Shown: piece by piece, positions 28,788 through 37,651 of the stretch | How positions within the stretch are numbered: the first letter of the stretch is position 1 | How the letters are laid out: every line of letters begins with the position of its first letter | Assembly: GCA_040403075.1 (NCBI GenBank) | Contig: JBBALJ010000001.1 | Span: 1-64,000, forward strand | DNA from: RGVD01 sp040403075 | Lineage (GTDB): Bacteria; Bacteroidota; Bacteroidia; UKL13-3 | Direction of reading: 5' to 3' | DNA length: 64,000 nucleotides | Position numbers and translations under genes: made by a program | Notes under the pieces: generated by a model | What the model was told of the DNA's origin: nothing | The model's input: the letters and a program-made list of their open reading frames with translations, nothing else | Databases searched by the model: none

Positions 28788-28857
28788 AATTAAACTATGT
28801 CTGCAAAATTAATTACTTATGTATGAATTTTTCTTTTCACAATAAAATTTTACATTA

Positions 28858-28889
28858 CAAATATAGTATTCTCTTATTCTATTTGACAA
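28858..28889 (-). promoter_or_regulatory. Candidate promoter of the pglF-like gene (TTG-N20/21-TATATTTG)
   Basis: On the minus strand TTG (28889-28887) is followed, about 21 bases later, by TATATTTG (28865-28858). This fits the Bacteroidota pattern TTG-N17-23-TAnnTTTG. It lies about 70 bases upstream of the start at 28787, in one of the few real gaps of the glycan locus. Confidence 0.55.
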
Positions 28890-28891
28890 TT

Positions 28892-30562
28892 TTAGTGTTT
28901 TATTAGCCGAAATCCTTGTTTTAAAGAACTTCCAATAGGAAAAATTTGTAAATGAAAATTCTCAAACAAAATTTTCTCATAACTAGAAGACATACATGGT
29001 AAATTTGTGTTCCAACAATATCTATTTTGGGTCGGATGGTAATAGAACTTATTATTCACAAGAATGCTATCAATACTTTCAAAATAATATTGATTGGACG
29101 GAAAAACAAGTCTTTCGGAAGTTAACTTATCTATCTGTCCTAATTCTTTACTTGTATTAGTAGATAAAACATTTATACCAACCAAACCAATAAAAAACAT
29201 GATGGAATAAATTCCTATCAAAAAGTTAGTTACCCAATTATTATTTTTGATGTTTTGTTTATTGAAAGCATTATAAATAAGTAGTGCTATAAAAAAAATG
29301 AATACGGGCAGGATAAATCTATATTGAGGAGCAAACAATAACCAAATAATAAAATTTAAGAAACCGAAGATTAGCATTATTGATTCGCTAATTGTTATTG
29401 TTTTTCGAATTCCCTCTCGAATAAATAAAATCAATGAAATTAAGACTGTACCAAAGATGAATTTATTTATTAAGCCCTTTGCACCTCCCCTACTTAGTAA
29501 CATTAATAATTGACTAATTATATCCTTCTGGTATTCATTTTCAACCAAAAAGGGCTTGTATTCATCAGAATAGGACCAAGATTTAATGCCATGTATAAAA
29601 TAATCAAGAAGAGGTTCAGGCGTTTTCCATTCTAATTGATTTACTGAAAAAGCTTTTATTGGATATAATGGATAGCCCGTTTGAAAAATATTTTTAGAAA
29701 TATAAAGAGTGAAAATTACTAAAATAACTAAAAGTAATAAAGGACTTTCTAGTACTTTTTTTCGCTCGATAAAAAAACAATATCCGCCTAAACATAATAA
29801 TAAAATAGCTGAGATTTTTATGGTGATAACAAAGCAAGCAATTAAGATTATTCCTTTAAAATTCTCTTTACAAATAAAAAAATCCAATCCAATGGCTGTA
29901 AATACAATCACAGGAAAGTCAGGATTGGGTGCAGAAAGAAATGGCACTGATAAAAAAAGTACCAAAGAATATTGGGTTATAGAAAATAGTGTGATTGTTT
30001 TATTTGCAATTCTTGACACAATAAGAAAGGTATATATTAAAAAAACAAAACCATTCAAGTCATTGGTGTAAACGGAATCTGAAAAGATATATACCGATTG
30101 AAGAATATGCCATGCAGAGGATAGCCCTAAAGAAACATGGAGGTTTGATATACCATGCACAAATCCGTACTCTCTAACCCATTTAATGGTTTGTGTATAA
30201 TACAAACCATCATCATTTATTTTAGATGAAGCGGAAGAATATATAGCTAAAACTGTAGATGCTAATAAAAGGAAAAAGGATTGTTTAAGAATCAGCTTTT
30301 CCTTAAGTGATTGAAATATTTTTTTATAATAGGGAAATTCAAGAGCAATAAGAGAAATATTCAAGAAACAGAGTCCATAAAGGACATTAGAATAAATTGG
30401 CAAAAAAAATGCCAATGCGGTCAAAACACTTGAGTTGATTATCAAACCAACAATTACATTTTGTATTAGGTTTTGATCATTCTTAATCTGAATATTGATT
30501 GCTCTGCCCAATGGATAGTTGGTAAAAAAAATCAATAGCCAATTAAACAATACCACTAACAT
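28892..30562 (-). CDS. Large polytopic membrane protein (LIC_10190-like), glycan-locus associated
   Basis: This 556-residue protein is almost entirely hydrophobic, with about 11-13 predicted helices. A conserved-looking segment, DDGLYYTQTIKWVREYG followed by NLHVSLGLSSAWH, falls in the first third, between helices. It resembles the LIC_10190 family of membrane proteins seen in surface-polysaccharide loci of Leptospira and Bacteroidota. The early acidic pair in an extracytoplasmic loop recalls GT-C glycosyltransferases, so a polyprenyl-linked sugar transferase is possible. A polymerase is an alternative. It starts 4 bases after the exosortase-associated gene ends. Confidence 0.7.
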   Translation of the reverse strand: MLVVLFNWLLIFFTNYPLGRAINIQIKNDQNLIQNVIVGLIINSSVLTALAFFLPIYSNVLYGLCFLNISLIALEFPYYKKIFQSLKEKLILKQSFFLLLASTVLAIYSSASSKINDDGLYYTQTIKWVREYGFVHGISNLHVSLGLSSAWHILQSVYIFSDSVYTNDLNGFVFLIYTFLIVSRIANKTITLFSITQYSLVLFLSVPFLSAPNPDFPVIVFTAIGLDFFICKENFKGIILIACFVITIKISAILLLCLGGYCFFIERKKVLESPLLLLVILVIFTLYISKNIFQTGYPLYPIKAFSVNQLEWKTPEPLLDYFIHGIKSWSYSDEYKPFLVENEYQKDIISQLLMLLSRGGAKGLINKFIFGTVLISLILFIREGIRKTITISESIMLIFGFLNFIIWLLFAPQYRFILPVFIFFIALLIYNAFNKQNIKNNNWVTNFLIGIYSIMFFIGLVGINVLSTNTSKELGQIDKLTSERLVFPSNQYYFESIDSILVNNKFYYHPTQNRYCWNTNLPCMSSSYEKILFENFHLQIFPIGSSLKQGFRLIKH

Positions 30563-30566
30563 AAAA

Positions 30567-31019
30567 CTACGAATTCTGGGATTTAAAAAAGTAGGAAACT
30601 CCTAATACGAAAGGTACTATTGGATTCAATAATATTATATTTAACTTTTGGTAGAGTTGCCTAAGAATTATTGGTTCTGAAAATGCAAAGTAGAAATAAA
30701 ATGGAAAGAAAATAATTAGTACAAGCGTCTGTATCAGGATTACAGCTTTAGAAAATTTGATATCCAAAAATAACATATGGATAATTATGACGGCTGAAAC
30801 ATTATTTATAATGTACCTGAGCAATTTGTTTATTGCAAAATTTACTTCATTGTGATGGCTATGATTGAATTCGTAAAACCCATTCAGATTAATACAAAAA
30901 CATAATACATCAAAATTCTGAAACAGAAAGGCTACGGCCAAACCTATTGAAGCTAGTGTGCCTAATGAAAATCTTAAGGAATTATTTAGTAGCATCCTCT
31001 TTAAAATTTGATGCACCAT
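30567..31019 (-). CDS. Exosortase F-associated membrane protein
   Basis: This is a 150-residue membrane protein with about four helices. A polar loop rich in His and Asn (NLNGFYEFNHSHHNEVN) lies between the first and second. Its size and its position directly after the XrtF-type exosortase match the family of small XrtF-partner proteins known from Bacteroidota. The function is unknown. The ATG at 31019 overlaps the exosortase gene by 38 bases. The in-frame ATG at 30995 (MLLNNSLRF) would cut this to 14 bases and may be the real start. Confidence 0.75.
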   Translation of the reverse strand: MVHQILKRMLLNNSLRFSLGTLASIGLAVAFLFQNFDVLCFCINLNGFYEFNHSHHNEVNFAINKLLRYIINNVSAVIIIHMLFLDIKFSKAVILIQTLVLIIFFPFYFYFAFSEPIILRQLYQKLNIILLNPIVPFVLGVSYFFKSQNS

Positions 31020-31515
31020 AATTATTTACCCAAAAAATAAATAATAGAAATACCAGTGAATAAATAAGTGCAGTAAAGGCATACTCATGGAGAAAAGAAA
31101 ACCATTCGTGATGATTCAAGGCCACATAAAATAAGGTGGAAACACGCATTACATTTAATAAAAAAACACCCAATAGTCCAATGGATAAAAATAGAACTTT
31201 TGATTTTATTGCTCCTTTAAATGATAAGATGGATGCAAAAAAAGTAATCATGACACTTACTCCATTGCAACCTTCACTTACTGTAATATAATTTACCTTG
31301 TTTAAGTAAAACAATACTCGTGGGTGTAAATCTGAGTATATCAGCGAAACATCATAACCAATTGAAATCAATATTCTTTGAGAAACGATAGCAACTAAAT
31401 TTGATATCCCATCAATTTGATTACCCAAATAATTTATCCAAAGTAGATAAAGTAGGTTTAAGAAAAGGTACAATCCTACAAATTTGGTGGCAAAAACTAT
31501 AAGTTTCTTTTGCAT
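30982..31515 (-). CDS. xrtF: Exosortase family protein XrtF
   Basis: This 177-residue inner-membrane protein keeps all three exosortase catalytic residues. They are Cys83 in VSEGCNGVSVMI, Arg124 in LLNVMRVSTLF, and His143 in FLHEYAFTAL, each at a helix edge. Exosortases are thought to cut C-terminal sorting signals and hand the protein to an envelope or glycan acceptor. The sequence and its small partner fit the XrtF group of Bacteroidota, whose substrates I do not know to be established. It starts 11 bases after the WbpE-like aminotransferase gene ends. Confidence 0.88.
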   Translation of the reverse strand: MQKKLIVFATKFVGLYLFLNLLYLLWINYLGNQIDGISNLVAIVSQRILISIGYDVSLIYSDLHPRVLFYLNKVNYITVSEGCNGVSVMITFFASILSFKGAIKSKVLFLSIGLLGVFLLNVMRVSTLFYVALNHHEWFSFLHEYAFTALIYSLVFLLFIFWVNNYGASNFKEDATK

Positions 31516-31526
31516 TGTGTAAACAA

Positions 31527-32675
31527 TTATGAAATACCTTGAGACCTAAGTCCCCCTATTAATGTCTCACAAATTTCTTTTAACAATTTTTCATTCATCT
31601 CTGTGTGAATAGGCAATGAAAAAACAGTTTGACTTGCGAGTTCAGACATAGGAAAATCATTAATACTATTAGCATCTGATGAGTATGCCAACTGATTGCA
31701 TGCAACTGTCGGGTAATATACCATGGTTTGTATGCCACTTTCCAATAAATATTTTCTTAATTTATTCCTGTCAATTCTTTGCGATAATCTAATAGTATAC
31801 TGATGAAAAACATGACTAGAGAAAACACTTCTAAAGGGGATTATTAAGTCTTGATATTTTCCCAAATATGTATCATAATAATGAGCTGCTGTATTTCTTT
31901 TGGATTCATAAGAATTCAAATATTTAAGCTTAACTCTTAGTATAGCAGCTTGTATACTATCAAGTCTCGAATTAACTCCTATTAGCTCATGCACATATAG
32001 CTCTCTTTGGCCATGATTTGCTATCATTCTTATTTTTAGGGCTAATTCATCATCATTTGTCATAATAGCTCCTCCATCTCCCATGCAACCTAAGTTTTTA
32101 GATGGAAAAAAAGAAGTGATGCCTATATGACCTATCGTCCCAGTTCGCTTTTTATCACCATCAGAAAATGTATATATCGCACCCAAAGATTGAGCATTAT
32201 CTTCAATAATAAATAGATTGTGCTTTTTTGCCATTTGAACAATTGACTTCATCTCAGCACTCTGACCAAATAAATGCACTGGAATGATGGCCTTAGTCTT
32301 ATGTGTTATTTTCGATTCAATTTTGCTTACATCTAAATTGAATGATTCAATATCAATATCAACCATAATTGGATTTAAACCCAATAAAACAATAACTTCG
32401 ATGGCTGCGGGATAAGTAAATGCAGGTACAATAACTTCATCACCTTTTTCTAAACCCAACGCCATCAATGCAATTTGAATGGCATCTGTCCCATTACCAC
32501 ATCCTATAACATGTTTAACTCCTAAATATGCGGCCAATTCATTTTCAAAACATGCAACCTCATTCCCTTTTACAAAAACTGAACTTTCTATCACCTTTTG
32601 GATAGCATTGTCTAGTTCGGATTTTATTTTTGCATGCTGACTTTTAAGGTCAACCATTTGAATTTTCAAACTCAT
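31527..32675 (-). CDS. DegT/DnrJ/EryC1-type sugar aminotransferase (WbpE-like)
   Basis: This 382-residue PLP enzyme is a sugar-nucleotide aminotransferase. The cofactor lysine is Lys193 in SFFPSKNLGCMGDGG, and GCGNGTDAI supplies the phosphate-binding loop. It overlaps by 4 bases with a WbpD-like acetyltransferase, and a WbpB-like oxidoreductase lies just upstream. This trio matches the pathway that converts UDP-GlcNAcA to UDP-2,3-diacetamido-2,3-dideoxy-glucuronate. The expected step is amination of the 3-keto sugar. A role on a 3-keto-6-deoxyhexose (FdtB/QdtB) is the main alternative. Confidence 0.87.
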   Translation of the reverse strand: MSLKIQMVDLKSQHAKIKSELDNAIQKVIESSVFVKGNEVACFENELAAYLGVKHVIGCGNGTDAIQIALMALGLEKGDEVIVPAFTYPAAIEVIVLLGLNPIMVDIDIESFNLDVSKIESKITHKTKAIIPVHLFGQSAEMKSIVQMAKKHNLFIIEDNAQSLGAIYTFSDGDKKRTGTIGHIGITSFFPSKNLGCMGDGGAIMTNDDELALKIRMIANHGQRELYVHELIGVNSRLDSIQAAILRVKLKYLNSYESKRNTAAHYYDTYLGKYQDLIIPFRSVFSSHVFHQYTIRLSQRIDRNKLRKYLLESGIQTMVYYPTVACNQLAYSSDANSINDFPMSELASQTVFSLPIHTEMNEKLLKEICETLIGGLRSQGIS

Positions 32676-33253
32676 CTATTTAGCTTAATTACCTTTCCAT
32701 CTTCTAACAAATACTTTGAAGAAGTTTCTTTGCATAAAGCAATTCCATTTTCATCAAATCGCAACTTATTACCGTATTCACTAACCCATCCTATTTGCCT
32801 TGCAGGATTGCCAATTAATAATTCAAAATCTTTAACATTTTTGGTAACAACTGCTCCTGCTCCAATCATGGCATAAGAGCCAATTTCAACTCCACAAATA
32901 ATGGTTGCATTTGCCCCTATACTTGCCCCTTTTTTAATTAGAGTTCTTTTATATTCTTCTTTCCTATTAACAGTACTTCTAGGATTAATAACGTTAGTGA
33001 ATACCATGGAAGGACCCAAAAACACATCGTCTTCACACTCTACACCTGTATATATTGATACGTTATTCTGAACTTTATTATTGTGACCAATTATAACACC
33101 ATCGGCAATAAATACATTCTGTCCAATATTGCAATTGGAACCTATAACAGCCGAACCCATTATATGCGAAAAATGCCAGACTTTTGTTCCGGCACCTATA
33201 TTACAGCCATGTTCTACTATGGCTGTATTGTGTATAAAAATTTCTAAATTCAT
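32672..33253 (-). CDS. Left-handed beta-helix N-acetyltransferase (WbpD-like)
   Basis: This 193-residue protein is built of hexapeptide repeats (IGAGTKV, IGSNCNIGQNVFIADGV, IGANATIICGVEIG). It ends in the IGNPARQIGWVSEYG tail typical of WbpD/WlbB enzymes, which acetylate the 3-amino group of UDP-3-amino-GlcNAcA using acetyl-CoA. The GPSMVFTNVINPRS segment is also characteristic. It overlaps the aminotransferase start by 4 bases (ATGA), indicating translational coupling of consecutive pathway steps. FdtC-like 3-N-acetyltransferases are the closest alternative. Confidence 0.87.
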   Translation of the reverse strand: MNLEIFIHNTAIVEHGCNIGAGTKVWHFSHIMGSAVIGSNCNIGQNVFIADGVIIGHNNKVQNNVSIYTGVECEDDVFLGPSMVFTNVINPRSTVNRKEEYKRTLIKKGASIGANATIICGVEIGSYAMIGAGAVVTKNVKDFELLIGNPARQIGWVSEYGNKLRFDENGIALCKETSSKYLLEDGKVIKLNR

Positions 33254-33283
33254 TGATTACATTTTATGGAAAATTTCAATTCG

Positions 33284-33799
33284 TTAATACAATAAAATTG
33301 GCACATTCTTAAAATAAAAATCCACTCCAATATTAATATTAATAAGTTTTTCATAATTAACTCTTGAATCGGGGTAACCAATATGACTGCTAAGAAAAAA
33401 ACCAAGCCTACTAGTAAATGGTTTAATTAATTTTATATTCATTCCAAACTGGTTAATTTTTTTTCCATCGTCTTTAGGTTGTACCTGCAATAAACTTAAT
33501 CCAATTTGACTACAAAGATTTTTATTCAATATTCTATTTTTTTGATAACCTATTGAAAAAAAAGAAGAATATTTTCTAGTTTCACCTGGTTCAATAAAAA
33601 CATCAAGATATACTTTATCATAAAATTTCATTCCTAGGTTGATGAATGGAATTGTTGGGTAACCTGCACTAAGACCAATATTTATTCGTTGACGCCAAAC
33701 TTCAAATTGATTGATTGATGAGGTATCGGCAGACTGTGCTTTTAACTTAATCGAAATTGAGCAAAGTGCGAAAATAAAACTTAAAAAAAATAATTTCAA
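33284..33799 (-). CDS. Small outer-membrane beta-barrel-like protein, uncharacterised
   Basis: This 171-residue protein has a signal peptide (about 1-21, ending LKAQ). It is followed by alternating amphipathic strands with aromatic girdle residues (RINIGLSAGYPTIPFINLGMKF, FFSIGYQKNR), consistent with a small barrel. I do not recognise a family. It lies between the WbpB-like and WbpD-like genes, an odd position for an outer-membrane protein. It may help surface export of the glycan or of an exosortase product; this is inference only. Confidence 0.65.
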   Translation of the reverse strand: MKLFFLSFIFALCSISIKLKAQSADTSSINQFEVWRQRINIGLSAGYPTIPFINLGMKFYDKVYLDVFIEPGETRKYSSFFSIGYQKNRILNKNLCSQIGLSLLQVQPKDDGKKINQFGMNIKLIKPFTSRLGFFLSSHIGYPDSRVNYEKLININIGVDFYFKNVPILLY

Positions 33800-33814
33800 T
33801 TTTGAATTTCTTAA

Positions 33815-34831
33815 TTAATAAATTTCACTATCATAAATTCTTTCAATAATCTCAACCACTTTCATTCCTTCTTCAGCAGAGGTTTTAATATCTTCAACTC
33901 CATTTAGAACATCAATAACATTTTGAATTACATATTGATGATTAGCTGCACTCCCTTTATAATTTCCATAATCATTGGCAGCATTCGTTTCAGATAACAT
34001 AGGCATAACATAATTTTTGATATCACAATGCAGCACTTTGTCCATGTACTGACCCCCAACTTTTACAGAACCCTTCTCCCCTATCACAGTTATACTACTT
34101 TCTAAATTCTTATTCCAAACACTTGTACTATAACTAATTGTTCCAGACCCGCCTTTTACTAAATCAAAATTAATTAAACCAGTATCTTCAAACTCAATTG
34201 AATCATTGTGATTATAGTTATAGAATCGAGTTCGTACATTTTTTATGTCACCAAAAATCCAATACAAAGTATCTACAAAATGACTGAACTGAGTAAACAA
34301 TGTACCACCATCCAATTGCTTTTTGCCCTTCCACGAAGTATTTAAATAATAATGATTATCTCTATTCCAAAAACAATTGATTTGAACATGATAAATGGCA
34401 CCTAACAAATCAGTTTCAACAATCGATTTTAGCCAAGATGAAGGAGGCGAATAACGATTTTGCATAACGCAAAATACATTTCTATTATTACTTTTTGCTG
34501 TATCAATAACCAATTGGCACTCTTGACTAGTCAAGCCCATTGGTTTTTCAATTACTACATGAATTCCTTGATTCAAAAAAAATGTTGCCTGTTCACAATG
34601 CAAATAATTGGGTGTGGCAATACAAACAACATCTATTGAATCTTGATGTTTTACTAAATCATGAATGTCTGAATAAATTGGACAACTATAGGCATTCTTT
34701 AAACTCGAATGCAAATCATGATTAATTTCAACCATCGCTACTATTTTTGCATCCTCTCTAACTTGAATTAAATCAGCATAGCGTTTACCAATATGTCCTA
34801 AGCCAACAATTGCAAATGTAATTTTGCTCAA
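33815..34831 (-). CDS. Gfo/Idh/MocA-family sugar dehydrogenase (WbpB/WlbA-like)
   Basis: This 338-residue NAD(P)-dependent oxidoreductase has an N-terminal Rossmann domain (VGLGHIGKRYADLI, about 8-20), the catalytic-loop lysine in VIEKPMGL (about 95), and a C-terminal alpha/beta domain (FTQFSHFVDTLYW). In the WbpB/WlbA group the enzyme oxidises C3 of UDP-GlcNAcA, giving the 3-keto sugar for WbpE-type amination. The neighbouring WbpD- and WbpE-like genes support this. No UDP-GlcNAc 6-dehydrogenase (WbpA) is in the window, so the uronate must come from elsewhere. Confidence 0.82.
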   Translation of the reverse strand: MSKITFAIVGLGHIGKRYADLIQVREDAKIVAMVEINHDLHSSLKNAYSCPIYSDIHDLVKHQDSIDVVCIATPNYLHCEQATFFLNQGIHVVIEKPMGLTSQECQLVIDTAKSNNRNVFCVMQNRYSPPSSWLKSIVETDLLGAIYHVQINCFWNRDNHYYLNTSWKGKKQLDGGTLFTQFSHFVDTLYWIFGDIKNVRTRFYNYNHNDSIEFEDTGLINFDLVKGGSGTISYSTSVWNKNLESSITVIGEKGSVKVGGQYMDKVLHCDIKNYVMPMLSETNAANDYGNYKGSAANHQYVIQNVIDVLNGVEDIKTSAEEGMKVVEIIERIYDSEIY

Positions 34832-34840
34832 ACCTAATAT

Positions 34841-35977
34841 CTATTTTTGATTTAAGACTTCAAGAATTATAGAAACTACAAGCTCCAAATCGGAGGTTGA
34901 AAGATTAGATCCTGAAGGCAAACAAAGACCATTATCAAAAAGTTTGGCCGAGGTTCCATCACCATAAAATGGATACTTTTCGAATATGGGTTGCAAGTGC
35001 ATTGGTTTCCACAATGGTCGGGACTCAATATTCTTTTTATCTAAAGCTAACCTGATATCTTCACGCGTCACTCCATTGGTTTCGCTTGGATTAACTATTA
35101 TACAAGTCAACCATCTGTTACTAAAAGAGCCTTCAGATTCATTATGAAAACTGACTCCCTTTATGTTTGACAATTTGGATTTATAAAACTCAAAATTTGA
35201 TCTTCTTTGCGCAACCCTATCATTTAATACAGTCATTTGGCCACGGCCAATTCCGGCACAAACATTACTCATTCTATAATTATATCCTATATGTGAATGT
35301 TGATAATGTGGAGCATTATCCCTTGCTTGTGTTGCTAGAAAACGTGCCTTATTAATATGAGCCTCATTGTTTGAAATCAAGGCTCCACCACCAGAAGTGG
35401 TAATTATTTTATTTCCATTAAATGACAATACACCCAATTCTCCAAATGTACCACAAGCTTGTCCATTTAATGTGGATCCTAAACCTTCAGCTGCATCTTC
35501 AATTATTGGAATTTCATATTCATTAGCAATGGCTACTATTTCATCCATCTTTGCTGGCATTCCATAGAGATGAACTGGTATTATTGCTTTTGGTTTCTTG
35601 CCATTCTTAATTCTATCTTCGATAGCTAAGCGAAGATGTTTTGGGCACATATTCCAAGTGTCTTCTTCCGAATCAATAAAAATAGGAATAGCTCCTTGAT
35701 AAGCTATTGGATTCGCAGAAGCAGAGAATGTGAAACTTTGACACAATACTTCATCACCAGCAACCACACCCAACATTATTAAAGCCAAATGAATAGCAGA
35801 TGTACCTGAACTTAAAGCAGCAGCGTATCCAGATTTTGTATATGTTACTAAATCTTTTTCAAAACCATCTACATGTGGACCTAGAGGGGCAATCCAATTC
35901 GTATCGAAAGCTACTTTTACATTTTCAAATTCTTTACCACACATATGTGGCGATGAAAGCCAAATTTTATTGTTCAT
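34841..35977 (-). CDS. pglE: PglE-like UDP-4-amino-trideoxy-GlcNAc aminotransferase
   Basis: This 378-residue DegT-family PLP enzyme has cofactor Lys190 (LSFNGNKIITTSGGGA) and the N-terminal signature WLSSPHMCGKE, then FDTNWIAPLGPHVDGFE. That signature is typical of the PglE/LegC-like group acting on UDP-4-keto-6-deoxy-GlcNAc. With the PglF-like dehydratase and the PglD-like acetyltransferase of this locus it would complete UDP-N,N'-diacetylbacillosamine. It is distinct from the WbpE-like paralogue 2 kb downstream. A LegC role in legionaminic-acid synthesis is the main alternative, since both act on related 4-keto sugars. Confidence 0.87.
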   Translation of the reverse strand: MNNKIWLSSPHMCGKEFENVKVAFDTNWIAPLGPHVDGFEKDLVTYTKSGYAAALSSGTSAIHLALIMLGVVAGDEVLCQSFTFSASANPIAYQGAIPIFIDSEEDTWNMCPKHLRLAIEDRIKNGKKPKAIIPVHLYGMPAKMDEIVAIANEYEIPIIEDAAEGLGSTLNGQACGTFGELGVLSFNGNKIITTSGGGALISNNEAHINKARFLATQARDNAPHYQHSHIGYNYRMSNVCAGIGRGQMTVLNDRVAQRRSNFEFYKSKLSNIKGVSFHNESEGSFSNRWLTCIIVNPSETNGVTREDIRLALDKKNIESRPLWKPMHLQPIFEKYPFYGDGTSAKLFDNGLCLPSGSNLSTSDLELVVSIILEVLNQK

Positions 35978-35980
35978 TGA

Positions 35981-36493
35981 TTATTTTTGTTTTGATATAG
36001 TTTTAAATTTATCGGATAAACTTTTATTGAAAATGAAAATCAGGAATGGCATTGAAGGGAAAAACAACAAAAAGTTGTAAACGTGCGAAGCACGAGTCAT
36101 AATATTTGTCCCAATCCATATCATGATGTTATCGTCACTTAAACAAAATAATTTTCCTATGTGTTTTAGGAAAAAAATTAAAATCAATGCAGTAAGCAGC
36201 AATTTTAAACTAGAATCCCCATTAAGGAATAAAGATATTCTGCACTGGATTAGTAAGCAGATTAAAAAAACATGGAAATTTAAACTGAATATAAAATAAT
36301 TGACTTTTGTTTTCAAAACATCAAACTGGAATAATACCTCATTTCCATTTTTTTTAAAGTCTGACTTTTCTCTAATAAAAGCCAAATTGTTGTCTATAAA
36401 ATCAAATTTGTAAACATAGCCAAGATAATTTACTAATGCATAAAGCAACACCAATATTATAATAAATAGTTTATTTTTCGGAGTCATTTTCAT
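35981..36493 (-). CDS. Exosortase-associated small membrane protein (second exosortase)
   Basis: This 170-residue membrane protein has about four helices (roughly 9-27, 65-88, 95-113, 135-155) and a basic C-terminus (KFKTISKQK). It overlaps the upstream exosortase gene by 23 bases, so translation is probably coupled, as for the XrtF pair. It looks like the partner protein described for XrtX-type exosortases, but that match is from memory and modest. No catalytic residues are visible. Confidence 0.62.
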   Translation of the reverse strand: MKMTPKNKLFIIILVLLYALVNYLGYVYKFDFIDNNLAFIREKSDFKKNGNEVLFQFDVLKTKVNYFIFSLNFHVFLICLLIQCRISLFLNGDSSLKLLLTALILIFFLKHIGKLFCLSDDNIMIWIGTNIMTRASHVYNFLLFFPSMPFLIFIFNKSLSDKFKTISKQK

Positions 36494-37046
36494 TTGAAGG
36501 AGCTTGAATTATTGTCCATCTATGCCAAAGCCATATAATATATCCATATACTATAAACATAAAGGTATAATGATGGTGAAAATCTGCATATTCTCTACTA
36601 AACATTGATATCCATGCAATTATGAATATTCTAATGTTATTGAGAAGGAAAATACTTAAAAGCCCAAATATAAGAAACTCGAAAAATCGTTTTCTGCCCC
36701 CAAAGGCTATCAAAAAACCAAAAAACATGGCAAATAGTTCTAAACCATTGCAAGCTGTAGCAATTCCTATAATTGGCTTACCATTTACTAAAATATATTG
36801 CTTTGTACGTATTGCTTTATCTTCTCCTTCAATATTTCGGTATTTAGTTACAAAATTATCCGACAATCTCACATCATAACCCATCCATACAAACACTTGA
36901 GCTGTTATTTTAGCCTCAATAAGCGTAATAGGATCATTTATCTCTTCCTCTTTAAATACTACTTTGTATAAAAGAGTCCAAATCAACCAAATTGCGATGG
37001 CTTTTAATAGAAAAAAAAATAGAGGATGTTTAATATTTAGTAACAT
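36471..37046 (-). CDS. Exosortase/archaeosortase family protein (XrtX-like)
   Basis: This 191-residue inner-membrane protein has the three exosortase residues in order: Cys99 in GIATACNGLELF, Arg139 in LLNNIRIFII, and the His cluster at 157-159 in ADFHHHYTF. It differs clearly from the XrtF protein 5 kb away. A 40-residue soluble insert (about 60-95) precedes the catalytic cysteine. It lies 6 bases from the PglD-like gene and overlaps its small membrane partner. Its subfamily is probably XrtX. No substrate with a C-terminal sorting signal is seen in the window. Confidence 0.82.
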   Translation of the reverse strand: MLLNIKHPLFFFLLKAIAIWLIWTLLYKVVFKEEEINDPITLIEAKITAQVFVWMGYDVRLSDNFVTKYRNIEGEDKAIRTKQYILVNGKPIIGIATACNGLELFAMFFGFLIAFGGRKRFFEFLIFGLLSIFLLNNIRIFIIAWISMFSREYADFHHHYTFMFIVYGYIIWLWHRWTIIQAPSNENDSEK

Positions 37047-37052
37047 ATAATT

Positions 37053-37646
37053 TTATATTTTTTCTTTAGCAGGAACTCCTAAACATGTTTTGCCGTCATT
37101 AATATCCTTTGTCACAACTGCACCTGCGCCTACTGTGCACCATTTGCCAATTTTGATGTTTTGTAACACCACTGCTCCACTGCCGATAAAACTCCCTTCA
37201 CCAACATGCACATTACCTGAAAGATGAACTCCTGACATAATTGATACATAATCTTCGATAATCGTATCATGTCCAATAGTACTATTTGAATTTATGATAA
37301 CATGGTTACCTATTTTAATATCAACGGATATTACAACTCCTTTTGAAATAATATTTCCAACGCCAATTATATTGCTTTTATGAAAACTCAATTTATGGTG
37401 TAAAACATTCACAAAATTTAATGATTCATTTAGTGAGATTTTCTTTCTAGTTTTAGAATCAGCTATTGCAATTACGCAACTTACTTCATTTCCAATGGTA
37501 TTAATAACTGGCTTATCATGCAACCTATTTAATGTTTTATAATCATCAATAAAACCAATGACATTATTATACATTGAATCTTCTATAAGCCAAAGTGTTT
37601 CTTTGCCCATGCCACCTGCACCATATATCCATAATGGTTCTTGCAT
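37053..37646 (-). CDS. pglD: PglD/NeuD-family sugar O- or N-acyltransferase
   Basis: This 197-residue protein has the PglD layout. An N-terminal Rossmann-like UDP-sugar-binding half (IYGAGGMGKETLWLIED, 8-24) is followed by a C-terminal left-handed beta-helix of hexapeptide repeats (IGVGNIISKGVVISVDI, IGNHVIINSNSTIGHD). It ends in GVPAKEKI. PglD acetylates the 4-amino group of UDP-4-amino-trideoxy-GlcNAc, giving UDP-diacetylbacillosamine. NeuD-type sialic-acid O-acetyltransferases have the same fold, and a nonulosonate pathway is also present, so that role cannot be excluded. Confidence 0.82.
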   Translation of the reverse strand: MQEPLWIYGAGGMGKETLWLIEDSMYNNVIGFIDDYKTLNRLHDKPVINTIGNEVSCVIAIADSKTRKKISLNESLNFVNVLHHKLSFHKSNIIGVGNIISKGVVISVDIKIGNHVIINSNSTIGHDTIIEDYVSIMSGVHLSGNVHVGEGSFIGSGAVVLQNIKIGKWCTVGAGAVVTKDINDGKTCLGVPAKEKI

Positions 37647-37651
37647 TTTAT

